From an uncultured Caulobacter sp. (lineage in GTDB: Bacteria > Pseudomonadota > Alphaproteobacteria > Caulobacterales > Caulobacteraceae): a stretch of 64,000 bases of DNA. The notes beneath the pieces are model-generated. The model saw only the letters and a list, made by a program, of their open reading frames with translations. It did not search any database and was not told the DNA's origin. Of this stretch, positions 18,198 through 26,105 are shown piece by piece (within the stretch, counting starts at the first letter, position 1; each line of letters starts with the position of its first letter). The position numbers and the translations under genes are program-made. The DNA lies in NCBI RefSeq assembly GCF_937900395.1, contig NZ_CALCDX010000240.1, positions 5,883-69,882 on the forward strand. Direction: 5' to 3'.

Positions 18198-18744
18198 TTT
18201 GGGGGATTGGAAAACGGAAAGCCGCGACCAGGCGCTCGCGCCACCAGCGGCCCAGCGCGCTTTCGACGCAGGCCCGGCCCCAATAGGCGTGGATGATGCG
18301 GTCCGGGCCGGAGAGGATCGCGCAGTGCTTGGCGACCGCGCCGGGCGCCATGCGGAAGACGAGGACGTCGCCGGGACGGCCCGCGGACAGCGGCAGAGGC
18401 GTCAGCCAGCGGCCGAACGCTTCCAGCAGGAGTTCCCGCTCGCCGACCTCGGCCCAGTCGGGGCGGTAGGGCGGCGGGGTTTCGGGCTCGGCGCCGTGGA
18501 TCGCGCGCCACACACCGCGCACCAGGCCCAGGCAGTCGCAGCCCGCGCCCAGGGTCGAGGCCTGGTGGCGGTAGGGGGTGCCGAGCCAGCGGCGGGCTTC
18601 TTGGACAACGAGATCCTCCCCCGCAATGCGGGGGAGGTGGCCCAGAGGGCCGGAGGGGGCTAGCTCTGATAATTTCCAGCTTGCCCCCTCAGTCGCTCCG
18701 CGACAGCTCCCCCGCATCGCGGGGGAGCATCTGCTCCTCCTCAC
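18154..18744 (-). CDS. GTA gp14, NlpC/P60-family cell-wall peptidase with repeat-encoded ends
   Basis: A 196-residue open frame. The core (about residues 47-182) is the tail-associated NlpC/P60 peptidase, which opens host peptidoglycan. It has the catalytic Cys in GAGCDCLGLVRGVW and His in AKHCAIL. Both ends are unusual. The GTG start at 18744 overlaps the gp13 stop (GTGA), but residues 6-45 are then read from a family C repeat. The last residues (TPDLPGERRGPDSA) and the stop come from a family A repeat. Homologous GTA peptidases normally start near VVQEARRWLGTPY. If the GTG is not used, an ATG inside the repeat is the only other start seen. Confidence 0.85.
   Translation of the reverse strand: MRRSRCSPAMRGSCRGATEGASWKLSELAPSGPLGHLPRIAGEDLVVQEARRWLGTPYRHQASTLGAGCDCLGLVRGVWRAIHGAEPETPPPYRPDWAEVGERELLLEAFGRWLTPLPLSAGRPGDVLVFRMAPGAVAKHCAILSGPDRIIHAYWGRACVESALGRWWRERLVAAFRFPIPQTPDLPGERRGPDSA
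18613..18731. repeat. Family C palindromic repeat inside the gp14 reading frame
   Basis: Hairpins CTCCCCCGCAATGCGGGGGAG and CTCCCCCGCATCGCGGGGGAG mark the two arms. Each is followed by a second hairpin (GGCCCAGAGGGCC on one side, GTCGCTCCGCGAC on the other) and by GGAGGGGG or CCCCCTCA. There is no stop codon in the gp14 frame. Confidence 0.9.
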
Positions 18745-19373
18745 CGCCGCCCGCCGTCGTTGCGCTCGCCCTCGACGGGGTACAGCGTGAGAAAGTCCTC
18801 GCCGGGCGACGTGGGGAAGCCTCGGAAGTTCACGCCATTGGCGAACACGCCGACACAGGTCGTCCAGCGCTTGTCACAGGTCGCGCCGGGATGGGCCGAG
18901 AGATCGGCGCCGCAGCGCGCGTCGCCCAGCCTTGCGTCGCACAGGCGCGTGAACGTCCGCCCCGCCACCCGCTCCAGAGCCGCGGCCGGACCTGCCAGGG
19001 TCGCCTTGAACGCCTGGCCCTCGCGGCTCAGCGCGGCGATCGTCGCGGTCCACAGGCGGACGAGGCGCGACGGCGCGCTCCAGTCGACGCGCAGCGCCGA
19101 GACCCTGGCGCCGTCATAGAGCCCCGCGTCGAGGTCGCCTTCCGAAATCCCCGCGTCGTCCAGCACGCCCAGAGCGGCCGCCTGCCCCGGCGCGTAGCCG
19201 ACCCCGGCTTCGCTGGCGCCGGGGCTCCAGCCGCCGCCGACCCGGCAGGTGACGCCGTCGACGACGAGGTCGCGGTCGTGGTCGGTGAAGCCCAGCTTCA
19301 CGCCGTCAGCCCGTTCGACGATCCAGACGTGGCACAGGCGGGAGAGGTCCAGCCCTTCCAGCAGCGCTCGCAT
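18741..19373 (-). CDS. GTA gp13, DUF2163 tail hub protein
   Basis: A 210-residue GTA structural protein of the DUF2163/phage baseplate-hub family. The family features LTFTDHDRDL-like (KLGFTDHDRDLVVDGV) near residues 27-42 and a cysteine-rich C-terminal half (CDARLGDARCGADLS) are seen. In Rhodobacter GTA the homologous protein is an iron-sulfur-binding hub. The start ATG overlaps the gp12 stop by 1-4 nt, so it is translationally coupled. Confidence 0.9.
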   Translation of the reverse strand: MRALLEGLDLSRLCHVWIVERADGVKLGFTDHDRDLVVDGVTCRVGGGWSPGASEAGVGYAPGQAAALGVLDDAGISEGDLDAGLYDGARVSALRVDWSAPSRLVRLWTATIAALSREGQAFKATLAGPAAALERVAGRTFTRLCDARLGDARCGADLSAHPGATCDKRWTTCVGVFANGVNFRGFPTSPGEDFLTLYPVEGERNDGGRR

Positions 19374-20005
19374 CAGTCGCGCACCTCGATCAGGGCGCAG
19401 GCGCTGACGCGGCCGGCCGAGAAGCCTTCCAGAGCGATGTCCAGTCGATCGGTGTCGAAGCGCACCGGCGTGTCGAACTCGAAGCCCGCCGTCACCGCCG
19501 CGCCGGCGGCCGGGGCAGTCGACAGCGTGACGAGGCCGGTCGCCGCATCGACCGAATAGGCGCCCGCCGCCAGGGCGACTCCGGCCACCGCGACCTTGAC
19601 CGTACCGCCGACCGGCTTGGCGATCGACCGCGCCAAGGCCGTCGGGCCTGTTCCATAGGTCTTGGTCAGCTGGAAGACCTTACGGCTTCCATCGCCGGTT
19701 CCGATCGGCTGGTCCGTGGCCGCCGGCTGGGCCGAGGGCGCGCAGGACTTGAAGTCGGCCGGATCCCGAAACCGGAAGCCCGCCAGCCGCCCGCGCCGCG
19801 CCTCGAAGAAGGCCAGCAGCTCGGCCAGCTCATCCAGAGGGCGAGCGGCGGTGGCGATCAGGTAGCGACGGCGGCCGCGCGTCCAGGCGCTGGTCCGCTG
19901 CTCGGCGCCCGAGGCCAGGGCGACGATGTCGGTGCGCCACTCGACGCCGCCGGCGCAGCCGAACGCCAGACGCGCGGGCAGGCGCGCCTCATGGAACTCG
20001 CTCAT
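19373..20005 (-). CDS. GTA gp12, DUF2460 distal tail protein
   Basis: A protein of 210 residues starting MSEFHEARLPARLAFGCAGG at 20005. DUF2460 proteins form the distal tail ring that joins the tail tube to the hub. The motif EWRTDIVALASGAEQRT (about 22-38) and the GFRFRDPADF segment are typical. In normal GTA clusters gp12 directly follows the tape measure gene. Here they are separated by an oppositely oriented DUF805 gene and a repeat. Confidence 0.9.
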   Translation of the reverse strand: MSEFHEARLPARLAFGCAGGVEWRTDIVALASGAEQRTSAWTRGRRRYLIATAARPLDELAELLAFFEARRGRLAGFRFRDPADFKSCAPSAQPAATDQPIGTGDGSRKVFQLTKTYGTGPTALARSIAKPVGGTVKVAVAGVALAAGAYSVDAATGLVTLSTAPAAGAAVTAGFEFDTPVRFDTDRLDIALEGFSAGRVSACALIEVRD

Positions 20006-20152
20006 GGCGATCCTCACGAAAAGGTTTTGCGGAATTTGACGAGAAGCGGAGCCGTACGAGGCCGAACGCGATTAAGTCTTGGTCATGACCCGCTTTTCAC
20101 TTCATCAGCGGGTCTTCGGCTCCTACCTATGGAGTCGAGATTGGAGATCGAT

Positions 20153-20617
20153 ATGGATTGGAAGACCCTGTTCCTGTCGCCGGAGGGCCGCATCGGCCGC
20201 CAGGCGTTCTGGATCGGCTGGCTGGTCCTGCTGGGCGTCAACATCGCGCTGGGCTGGCTGCCCGTCATTGGCGCGGTGATCAGCTTGGCGACGATCTATT
20301 CCAGCGTCTGCATCCACGCCAAGCGGCTGCACGACATGGGTCAGACCGGCTGGTGGCAGGTGCTGCCGTGGGTGCTGGGTCCGGTCCTGATCATGGGCTC
20401 GGCCCTGTCGATCGGCGTCATGCCGGCCATCGCGGCCCTGACCAGCGGCGAGCCTGAACTGGCGGCCCTGACCGCCCTGGGCGGCTTCTTCATCTCGTGC
20501 TTCATCGCCTTCGCCATCTGGCTGGCCTTCACGCTCTGGGTCGGCTGCAGCCTGGGCCAGCCGCGCGACAACCAGTACGGCCCGCCCCCGCCGAACACGG
20601 CCGCGGTGGCGCTGTAG
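20153..20617 (+). CDS. DUF805 membrane protein inserted in the GTA cluster
   Basis: A 154-residue inner-membrane protein of the DUF805 family, with four predicted helices and the family motif RLHDMGQTGWW near residues 47-57. The ATG at 20153 is preceded by GGAGAT. The gene is on the opposite strand to all GTA structural genes, between gp12 and gp11. It is not a known GTA component and is probably cargo acquired with, or near, the family E repeat just downstream. DUF805 function is unknown. Confidence 0.88.
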   Translation: MDWKTLFLSPEGRIGRQAFWIGWLVLLGVNIALGWLPVIGAVISLATIYSSVCIHAKRLHDMGQTGWWQVLPWVLGPVLIMGSALSIGVMPAIAALTSGEPELAALTALGGFFISCFIAFAIWLAFTLWVGCSLGQPRDNQYGPPPPNTAAVAL

Positions 20618-20655
20618 GGGCCGCTCTGACTGATCCTCAGCGTCTATTCAGTCGC

Positions 20656-20797
20656 CTTCCTGGGCCTTGTGCCCAGGACCCATGGCGGCGGCGAACTCTC
20701 GTTATCCGCAAAAGGTTAGGTTGAAAGACCAGACACACTCGGTAGGCCCCTTGCGGGCTGAGCGATGGGTCCTGGGCACAAGGCCCAGGAAGGCGGG
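20656..20797. repeat. Family E palindromic repeat
   Basis: Arms CCTTCCTGGGCCTTGTGCCC and GGGCACAAGGCCCAGGAAGG are exact inverted copies and extend into AGGACCCAT/ATGGGTCC. About 85 nt lie between them. The element sits between gp11 and the DUF805 gene. Confidence 0.9.
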
Positions 20798-20814
20798 GTT
20801 TCTGACGCGAGGGC

Positions 20815-21321
20815 CTAAAGCCGCCTCGCGCCCAGACTCACCGCGCGGGCCAGGGCCTGGGCGATCTGGGCGTCGGAGCGGACCAGGCCCGACGCCTCGC
20901 CGCCCTGGACGTTGATCGTCACCGACATTCCGCCGCCTCCGACCGGCTCGATGCTCCCCGCCGAGGCCGGGCGGAACACCTCCGGCCCGCGCTCGCCGAC
21001 CAGATAGGCGCCGCCGGGCAGCACCGGGCCGCCGTCGGCGCGCGCTCCAGAAAAGCTCTTCGACAGCGCCTCGCCAAGCCCCCCGCCCTTCAGCGCCGCC
21101 CCGGCCGCGCCCAGCACGGCGCGGGCCAGCTCGGCCAGCGACACCTGGCCGTCCGAGGCCGCCCGGGCCAGTGACTTGACCAGCGACGCGCCGGCGCGCG
21201 CGAAGGCCTCGTCGATCGAGCGGGCGGCGCGCTCGGCCGGCGCTTTCAGGGCGTCGAGGGCGGCGGCCGCCTCGGCGGCGCGGGCGGGAACAGCCGAAAG
21301 GCCGTCTTGGTCGAAGCTCAT
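20815..21321 (-). CDS. GTA gp11, short tape measure protein
   Basis: A 168-residue protein that sets GTA tail length. It is rich in Ala and in amphipathic helix at residues 8-95. The C-terminal part carries the motif GGAYLVGERGPEVFRPA, common to phage tape measure proteins. It overlaps the upstream chaperone gene by 4 nt. The length suggests a short tail, as in other GTAs. Confidence 0.87.
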   Translation of the reverse strand: MSFDQDGLSAVPARAAEAAAALDALKAPAERAARSIDEAFARAGASLVKSLARAASDGQVSLAELARAVLGAAGAALKGGGLGEALSKSFSGARADGGPVLPGGAYLVGERGPEVFRPASAGSIEPVGGGGMSVTINVQGGEASGLVRSDAQIAQALARAVSLGARRL

Positions 21322-21500
21322 GCGGGGATCTCCTCGTCAGGATAGCGGACGATCAAGGCGGAGAGGTCGGCGCGGGACAGGACCGGCGCGGGCGCTGCCT
21401 CGGTCAGCACGCGCCACTCCTTCAGCGACAGGCGCCAGAAGGCCTCCGGCGGCAGGCCCAGGCTCAGCGCCAGACGCAGCGGCGCGGCCCAGGCGCTCAT
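21318..21500 (-). CDS. GTA gp10.1-like tail assembly chaperone (rcc01693 family)
   Basis: A 60-residue protein matching the small GTA tail assembly chaperone family by size, position and the motif LGLPPEAFWRLSLKEWRVL. It overlaps its neighbours by 4 nt on both sides. It probably works with gp10 to chaperone the tape measure protein. Confidence 0.85.
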   Translation of the reverse strand: MSAWAAPLRLALSLGLPPEAFWRLSLKEWRVLTEAAPAPVLSRADLSALIVRYPDEEIPA

Positions 21501-21781
21501 GCGCAGGCCGCGAGGGCGGCGGCTAGTGCGGAGGCGGCCTCAGGCACGGTGGCGCGCGCGGCGATCTCCGGCGGCTCGCCGCCGCCGTCGAGCAACGCGG
21601 CCAGCACGGCGAAGAGGTCGGTCGCGCTGAGCGTGGCGATGCGGTCCGGCAGCTGCGACCAGTCGGCGAGGTTCAGCGCGGCCTCGATGCGGGCCAGGGC
21701 GCCGAGCGTCAGGCACAGGCGTCGCGGCGCGCCGGCCAAGGTCACGACGACCTCGCCGCGCGCGGGATTGGGCGGGAGCAT
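21497..21781 (-). CDS. GTA gp10, tail assembly chaperone
   Basis: A 94-residue protein of the GTA gp10 family (phage tail assembly chaperone). The motif RGEVVVTLAGAPRRLCLTLGAL with LARIEAAL and DLFAVLAALL is typical. It is translationally coupled with the small gene at 21318. Confidence 0.87.
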   Translation of the reverse strand: MLPPNPARGEVVVTLAGAPRRLCLTLGALARIEAALNLADWSQLPDRIATLSATDLFAVLAALLDGGGEPPEIAARATVPEAASALAAALAACA

Positions 21782-21804
21782 GGTTCTTGAACCTCAATAG
21801 GCCG

Positions 21805-21917
21805 TGTCATCCCGGCCGCAGCGCGAAGCGCGGAGAGCCGGGACCCAGGGGCGGCGCGCACGGCGCTTCGTCACCCCCTGGGTCCCGGATAGCCTCTGCG
21901 AGGCTTCCGGGATGACA
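21805..21917. repeat. Family D palindromic repeat
   Basis: Ends are GTCATCCCGG and CCGGGATGAC in inverted orientation, and the inner arms are GGGACCCAGGGG and CCCCTGGGTCCC. Stems of the type CCGCAGCGCGAAGCGCGG lie inside each arm. It is between gp10 and gp9. Confidence 0.88.
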
Positions 21918-21945
21918 CGAGATTTTGCTTTGACGGTCGCCGATC

Positions 21946-22362
21946 CTAGATCGCCGTGAACGTCACCGCCCCGGCGCTGGCGAGGCTGATCGCGAACGAC
22001 GCCTCGCCGTCGTGGTCGCCGGCGTATTCCAGCGCCGCGACCAGGAACGGTCCCTCCAGCTGCCCGAAGTCCGGGATCACCAGACGCCAGGTCCGCGCCG
22101 ACTGGTCGAAGAAGCTCGTCCGCACCTGGGCGTCGGACGCGGCGTCGCGGAAGATGCCCGAGCCCGACACGGCCACGGACTTGATCCCCGCGCCGGCCAG
22201 CAGCTCGCGCCAGCGGCCCGCGCTGTCGCTGTCGGTGGCGTCGATGGTCTTGGCGTTGAGGCTGAGCGTGCGGGCGCGCAGGCCCGCGACGGTGTGGAAG
22301 GTCGGGGTCTGGGCCCCATCGCTGATCTTCAGCAGCATGTCCTTGCCGGCTTGGGCGGCCAT
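21946..22362 (-). CDS. GTA gp9, major tail tube protein
   Basis: A 138-residue tail tube subunit of the phage major tail protein 2 family. The typical opening (MAAQAGKDMLLKI), the family segment LSLNAKTIDATDSDSAGRWR near residues 33-52, and the C-terminal beta-rich half are present. Length is normal for GTA gp9. It lies 13 nt after gp8. Confidence 0.93.
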   Translation of the reverse strand: MAAQAGKDMLLKISDGAQTPTFHTVAGLRARTLSLNAKTIDATDSDSAGRWRELLAGAGIKSVAVSGSGIFRDAASDAQVRTSFFDQSARTWRLVIPDFGQLEGPFLVAALEYAGDHDGEASFAISLASAGAVTFTAI

Positions 22363-22375
22363 GGTCGTCTCCCGT

Positions 22376-22768
22376 TCAGAGGTTTTCAGTCACCGCCCGC
22401 ACGCGGACGATCCCGAGCGTGGTCTCGCGATCGGCGCCGGCGAAGCAGTCGGCGTAGGGGACGCGCAGGTTGACGAGCCGCCGGCCGCTCAGGTTCGGCT
22501 TGGCGTCGTGCAAAGCCGCGCGGACGGCGGCGACCAGGGCCCTGGCCTCCTCCGGCCCGCCGAAGCGGCTGGCGCAGGTCAGGGTCAGCAGGTGCTCGAC
22601 GCCGTCGCCCTCCGACACCGGCCGGCCCTCCGAGCGGGTGACCACGACGCAGGGATAGGTCGGCAGGCGCGGTGCGGTGGCGTAGATCCGCTGGCCGGCG
22701 ATGGTGGTGACGGCGGGCGCGGCCTTCAGCGTCGCGACCAGGGCGTCGATCAGGGGCTTGTCGGTCAC
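22376..22768 (-). CDS. GTA gp8, DUF3168 tail terminator
   Basis: A 130-residue DUF3168 protein that caps the tail tube at the head-proximal end. I chose the GTG at 22768, which overlaps the upstream stop in GTGA; the longer frame adds ten residues. The motifs IAGQRIYATAPRLPTYPCVV and LVNLRVPYAD are characteristic. Confidence 0.9.
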   Translation of the reverse strand: MTDKPLIDALVATLKAAPAVTTIAGQRIYATAPRLPTYPCVVVTRSEGRPVSEGDGVEHLLTLTCASRFGGPEEARALVAAVRAALHDAKPNLSGRRLVNLRVPYADCFAGADRETTLGIVRVRAVTENL

Positions 22769-23034
22769 AGCCGCGCCTTTCGGTAAGGGGTCAGCCACGG
22801 CTCGACGAGGGCGAGAGAAGGTTCTCCCGCGTCACGATGCTCGTAGGCGTGGGCGACCAGGGTGAGGACGGCCAGGCGCAGGGGCGCGGGGCTAGCGGCC
22901 GTCAGGGCGAGGCTCGCGGCGGCCGCGACGCGGGCCTCGGCGGCGTCGATCAGGAGCGTGAGGACGGCGTCCTCCGCCGCATCTGGGACGCGCAGGAACG
23001 CCCGGGCCTCGGCCAGGGTGAGGGATTGGGGCAT
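22765..23034 (-). CDS. GTA gp6-like head-tail connector (adaptor)
   Basis: An 89-residue gp6-like head-tail connector (residues 1-89: MPQSLTLAEARAFLRV, four helices with VLTLVAHAYEHRD). It is much shorter than the GTA gp6 of Rhodobacter. No separate stopper (gp7-like) gene lies between it and gp8, which overlaps it by 4 nt. Confidence 0.87.
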   Translation of the reverse strand: MPQSLTLAEARAFLRVPDAAEDAVLTLLIDAAEARVAAAASLALTAASPAPLRLAVLTLVAHAYEHRDAGEPSLALVEPWLTPYRKARL

Positions 23035-23051
23035 GGGGGGAGGTCCGCTTT

Positions 23052-23173
23052 CCTTCTCCCCTTGCGGGAGAAGGTGTCGTCGTCAGACGACGGATGAGGG
23101 GTCACGCGGACGGATCAGGAGAAACCCCTCATCCGTCCGCTTCGCGGCCACCTTCTCCCGCAAGGGGAGAAGG
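23052..23173. repeat. Family B palindromic repeat
   Basis: Inverted arms CCTTCTCCCCTTGCGGGAGA and CTTCTCCCGCAAGGGGAGAAG, with second hairpins GTCGTCGTCAGACGAC-like and GGCCGCGAAGCGGA. Both ends point to GATGAGGGGT. It separates the capsid and connector genes. Confidence 0.87.
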
Positions 23174-23179
23174 GAAACC

Positions 23180-24403
23180 CTAGCTCGCCGCGAACTTCAG
23201 CAGCTTGATCGCGTCGAAGTTCTGCACGCCGCCGCCGACGCGCTTGGTGGTGTAGAAGAGGACGTGGGGCTTGGCCGAGTACGGGTCGCGCAGCACGCGG
23301 ACACCCGCGCGATCAACGATCAGATAGCCCTTCTCGAAGTCGCCGAACGCCACGGCCAGGGCGTTGGCGGCCACGTCCGGCATGGCCTCGATCTCGGTGA
23401 CCGGGAAGCCCAGCAGCGAGGCCGACTGGCCCGGCTGCAGGGCCGCGTTCCAGATGTAGTTGCCCTGGCTGTCCTTGAACTTGCGCACCGCGCTGACCGT
23501 GCGGCGGTTCATCACGAAGCGGCCGTTCTGGCGGTACTGGGTCTTGGTCGCATAGATCAGGTCGATCAGCTTGTCGGTCGGGTTGGAAGCCGCCCAGCCG
23601 CCCGCCACGCCCGTCGCCAGATAACCCGTCTGGCCCCAGGTGTAGCTCGCGTCCGGCGCGGCGGTGTAGGCCAAGAGACCCTTGGGCTTGTTCACCCCAT
23701 CGCCGCTGATGAAGGCCGAGGTCTCCTGGGCGGCGAAGGCGTCCTGGACTTCCTCGGCCAGCCACTCGTCGATGCTGACATAGGCGTCGTCCAGCAGGGC
23801 CTGGGTCGCGGCCGGGCTGGCGTAGAGCTCGCCCGCCGGGAAGTCGATCACGTCCAGGGTCGGGGCCGTGGTCTCGGGCCGCGCGGCGGTCTCGGCCACC
23901 CAGGCGGCGGCCAGGCCCGTCGGCGAGACCGGCTTTCGGAAGGTCCCGGCGCCGATGGTGCGGACCTGGCAGATCTCGCGCATCGGCGAGGTGGCGGCCA
24001 GGCGACGCAGGATCAGGCGCTCCAGCTCCGGCGGGGCGACATAGCCGCCGGCCGTGGCCGTGCCTTCCGACAGACCCTTGGCCTCGAGCAGCGCGGCGGG
24101 TGTCTCGCCGGTCTTCACATAGCGGTCGAAGGCGGCCTTGCGCTCGTCCACGCTGGCGACCGGCGCCTCGCCGCCGAGGGCGGGGCGACGCAGGTCCGAC
24201 ATCAGGCGGTCCAGGCGGTCCTGGGCGCGCGAGACGGCCTCGTCGATGCGGCCGACCTTCTCCTCCAAGAGGACGTCGGCCCGCTTGGTCTCGATGGCCG
24301 CCAGGCGCGCGTCGTTGGCGGCCTTGAAGCTCTCGAACGCGGTCAGGACGTCAGCCAGCGCCGCGCGGGCCTCGGGCGAGGCCGCGTGTTTGGTTTCCTT
24401 CAT
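23180..24403 (-). CDS. GTA gp5, HK97-fold major capsid protein
   Basis: A 407-residue major capsid protein. The N-terminal 110 residues are coiled-coil-rich and act as the scaffold removed by the prohead protease. The HK97 fold follows (GGYVAPPELERLILRRLAA through FYTTKRVGGGVQNFDAIKLL). I chose the ATG at 24403 (MKETKHAASPE); the longer frame begins inside a family C repeat. Confidence 0.95.
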   Translation of the reverse strand: MKETKHAASPEARAALADVLTAFESFKAANDARLAAIETKRADVLLEEKVGRIDEAVSRAQDRLDRLMSDLRRPALGGEAPVASVDERKAAFDRYVKTGETPAALLEAKGLSEGTATAGGYVAPPELERLILRRLAATSPMREICQVRTIGAGTFRKPVSPTGLAAAWVAETAARPETTAPTLDVIDFPAGELYASPAATQALLDDAYVSIDEWLAEEVQDAFAAQETSAFISGDGVNKPKGLLAYTAAPDASYTWGQTGYLATGVAGGWAASNPTDKLIDLIYATKTQYRQNGRFVMNRRTVSAVRKFKDSQGNYIWNAALQPGQSASLLGFPVTEIEAMPDVAANALAVAFGDFEKGYLIVDRAGVRVLRDPYSAKPHVLFYTTKRVGGGVQNFDAIKLLKFAAS

Positions 24404-24426
24404 GGGGTTCTCCGAAAGAGGTGACA

Positions 24427-24547
24427 GATGCTCCCCCGCGATGCGGGGGAGCTGTCGGCGAAGCCGACTGAGGGGGCTAACTGGACGATGCCGAGCTCGC
24501 CCCCTCCGGCCCTCTGGGCCACCTCCCCCGCGTCGCGGGAGAGGATC
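24427..24547. repeat. Family C palindromic repeat
   Basis: Inverted arms are CTCCCCCGCGATGCGGGGGAG and CTCCCCCGCGTCGCGGGAGAG. The second hairpins are GTCGGCGAAGCCGAC and GGCCCTCTGGGCC. It lies just upstream of the capsid start codon. Confidence 0.88.
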
Positions 24548-24587
24548 TCCTATTGCCAGCCTCGCGCCTTCACGCGACGCTGACGCC

Positions 24588-24938
24588 ATGCCCGACCGCG
24601 CCACGCCGAATCTTCCGTCCAGCGACTTCGACGCGACCGAGAGCTTCTACGCGGCCCTCGGCTTCGAGCGGGTCTCGCGCGACCCAGGCTGGATGGTGCT
24701 GGAGCGCGGCCGGCTCATGCTGGAGTTCTTCCCGTTTCCCGGCCTGAAGCCGGCCACCAGCAACTTCGCCTGCTGCCTGCGGCTGGACGACCTGGAGGGC
24801 TTCTACGCGGTCTGCCAGGCGGCCGGGATCGAAGAGAAGACCGGAGGCTTTCCCCGCCTGCACCCGCCCGGCGACAAGAAGATCATGGCCGCCCTGATCG
24901 ACCCGGACGGCACCCTGCTCAGGCTGATCCGGAACTGA
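24588..24938 (+). CDS. VOC (glyoxalase/bleomycin-resistance-like) protein
   Basis: A 116-residue small VOC fold protein (PSSDFDATESFYAALGF; IDPDGTLLRLIR). Members bind or modify small molecules such as bleomycin, or act as metal-dependent dioxygenases, but the substrate cannot be given. It lies between gp5 and gp4 of the GTA cluster but on the opposite strand, so it is not a GTA structural gene. The start is the ATG at 24588. Confidence 0.85.
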   Translation: MPDRATPNLPSSDFDATESFYAALGFERVSRDPGWMVLERGRLMLEFFPFPGLKPATSNFACCLRLDDLEGFYAVCQAAGIEEKTGGFPRLHPPGDKKIMAALIDPDGTLLRLIRN

Positions 24939-24943
24939 GGGTC

Positions 24944-25348
24944 GTGCTGGGGTTTACGGCTTTAGAACGCGCTATCCTGGACGCCTATGAAGGCATTTAC
25001 GGCGCCAACGAACCTCGCCTTGCCAGACAGATCGCCGCCGCTCGTCCGGCCTCTCGCGAGAACACCGGCGCCGGCTTTCACACATACCTGACCGTCGATC
25101 GAACGGCCTGTGAGAAGATCGTCGCTGGGGGACCGCTGGGCGATCACTATATGCATATCGAAGGCATGGAGCATGGCGTCGGGATTCTGCTGTTCTTCTC
25201 GGAAGGCTATCTCAACGAGATCGACGGCTATTCCACGGCTGGCGAGGATACGAGCGCCATCGACTTTACCACCACCGCCTTCGGCCCGCTGACTGAGCTC
25301 ATCGTGCCGACAGCTGAAGCCGAGCGCCCGGCAGCATCGGGAAGGTGA
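24944..25348 (+). CDS. Hypothetical protein overlapping the prohead protease
   Basis: A 134-residue soluble protein starting at GTG 24944, 5 nt after the VOC stop codon, so the two genes are probably co-transcribed. I recognise no domain. The codons are less GC-rich than in neighbouring GTA genes, which suggests acquisition. The 3' end overlaps the convergent prohead protease by 50 nt. Confidence 0.65.
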   Translation: MLGFTALERAILDAYEGIYGANEPRLARQIAAARPASRENTGAGFHTYLTVDRTACEKIVAGGPLGDHYMHIEGMEHGVGILLFFSEGYLNEIDGYSTAGEDTSAIDFTTTAFGPLTELIVPTAEAERPAASGR

Positions 25349-25709
25349 CGATCGACACCTCCCAGAGCTCGACGCGGCTGAGCACGCGCAGGCGACCTTG
25401 CGTCCGCGCCTTCACCTGGCGAAAGCCGATCGACAGGCCGTCCAAGGCGCCGGCCTCGACCAGGGCGGCCACGAGGCGACCGCGCGGCGTGGTTCGCAGA
25501 ATGCGGCCGCGCACGAACAGCCCCTTGGCGTCCTCGACCACCGCGTCCCAGACGCCGATCGGCTCTGCCTCGTCGTGCTGGTGCAACATCTTGACCGGCG
25601 CGCCGGCCGCCAGGCTCTCGGCGAAGGCCCCGGCGGCGGTGACGTCGTCATTGAGGTCGCGGGTCCAGAACAGGGACGCGTAGCCTTCGATAGAAAGATG
25701 ATCGGACAA
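25299..25709 (-). CDS. GTA gp4, HK97-family prohead protease
   Basis: A 136-residue serine protease that matures the capsid by removing its N-terminal scaffold. The conserved histidine (KMLHQHDE) and Ser (DGLSIGFR) of the family are present. Length is normal for GTA gp4. Confidence 0.92.
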   Translation of the reverse strand: MSDHLSIEGYASLFWTRDLNDDVTAAGAFAESLAAGAPVKMLHQHDEAEPIGVWDAVVEDAKGLFVRGRILRTTPRGRLVAALVEAGALDGLSIGFRQVKARTQGRLRVLSRVELWEVSIVTFPMLPGARLQLSAR

Positions 25710-25732
25710 GGAACAGGCCTTTCCTTTTCTGC

Positions 25733-25837
25733 GCCTTCCCAGGGCTTGTCCCTGGGACCCAACGTTCCGCCGACGCGGCGTGCGGCAGGCGCGGCGCGAG
25801 CGGCGGCATGGGTCCTCGCCACGAGGGCGAGGAAGGC
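25733..25837. repeat. Family E palindromic repeat (diverged)
   Basis: Arms GCCTTCCCAGGGCTTGTCCC and CCTCGCCACGAGGGCGAGGA are related inverted copies. The two arms use different but internally paired hairpins: CCAGGGCTTGTCCCTGG in one, CTCGCCACGAGGGCGAG in the other. Confidence 0.75.
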
Positions 25838-25856
25838 GGGTTATTGGGAGGAGCGG

Positions 25857-26105
25857 CTAGCGCGAGCGCTCCAGCTTGGCTTCGATGCGGTTCAGCGACT
25901 GGCGGGTGGCGTCGGCCTGGGCTTCGAGACGCGCCAGGCGCTCGGCCACCGGGGCCTGGGCCTCGAGCCGGCGCTGCATCTCGTCGATCCGCGCCGAGGC
26001 CTTGCCGGCCCACAGCAGAGCGGCGGCGGCTTGGATGGCGACGGCGACCAGCACGGCGGCGGAGACCTGGCGGTCCAGCCGCCAGCGGGTGACCGGGCCG
26101 CTCAA
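25857..26105 (-). CDS. GTA gp3.5-like small membrane/coiled-coil protein
   Basis: An 82-residue protein with one membrane helix (VSAAVLVAVAIQAAAALLWA, about residues 14-33) and a C-terminal coiled coil (RRLEAQAPVAERLARLEAQA). I placed the start at TTG 26105, since it overlaps the portal stop codon as TTGA, matching the coupled overlaps elsewhere in the cluster. It occupies the position of ORFg3.5 of other GTAs; function unknown. Confidence 0.7.
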   Translation of the reverse strand: MSGPVTRWRLDRQVSAAVLVAVAIQAAAALLWAGKASARIDEMQRRLEAQAPVAERLARLEAQADATRQSLNRIEAKLERSR

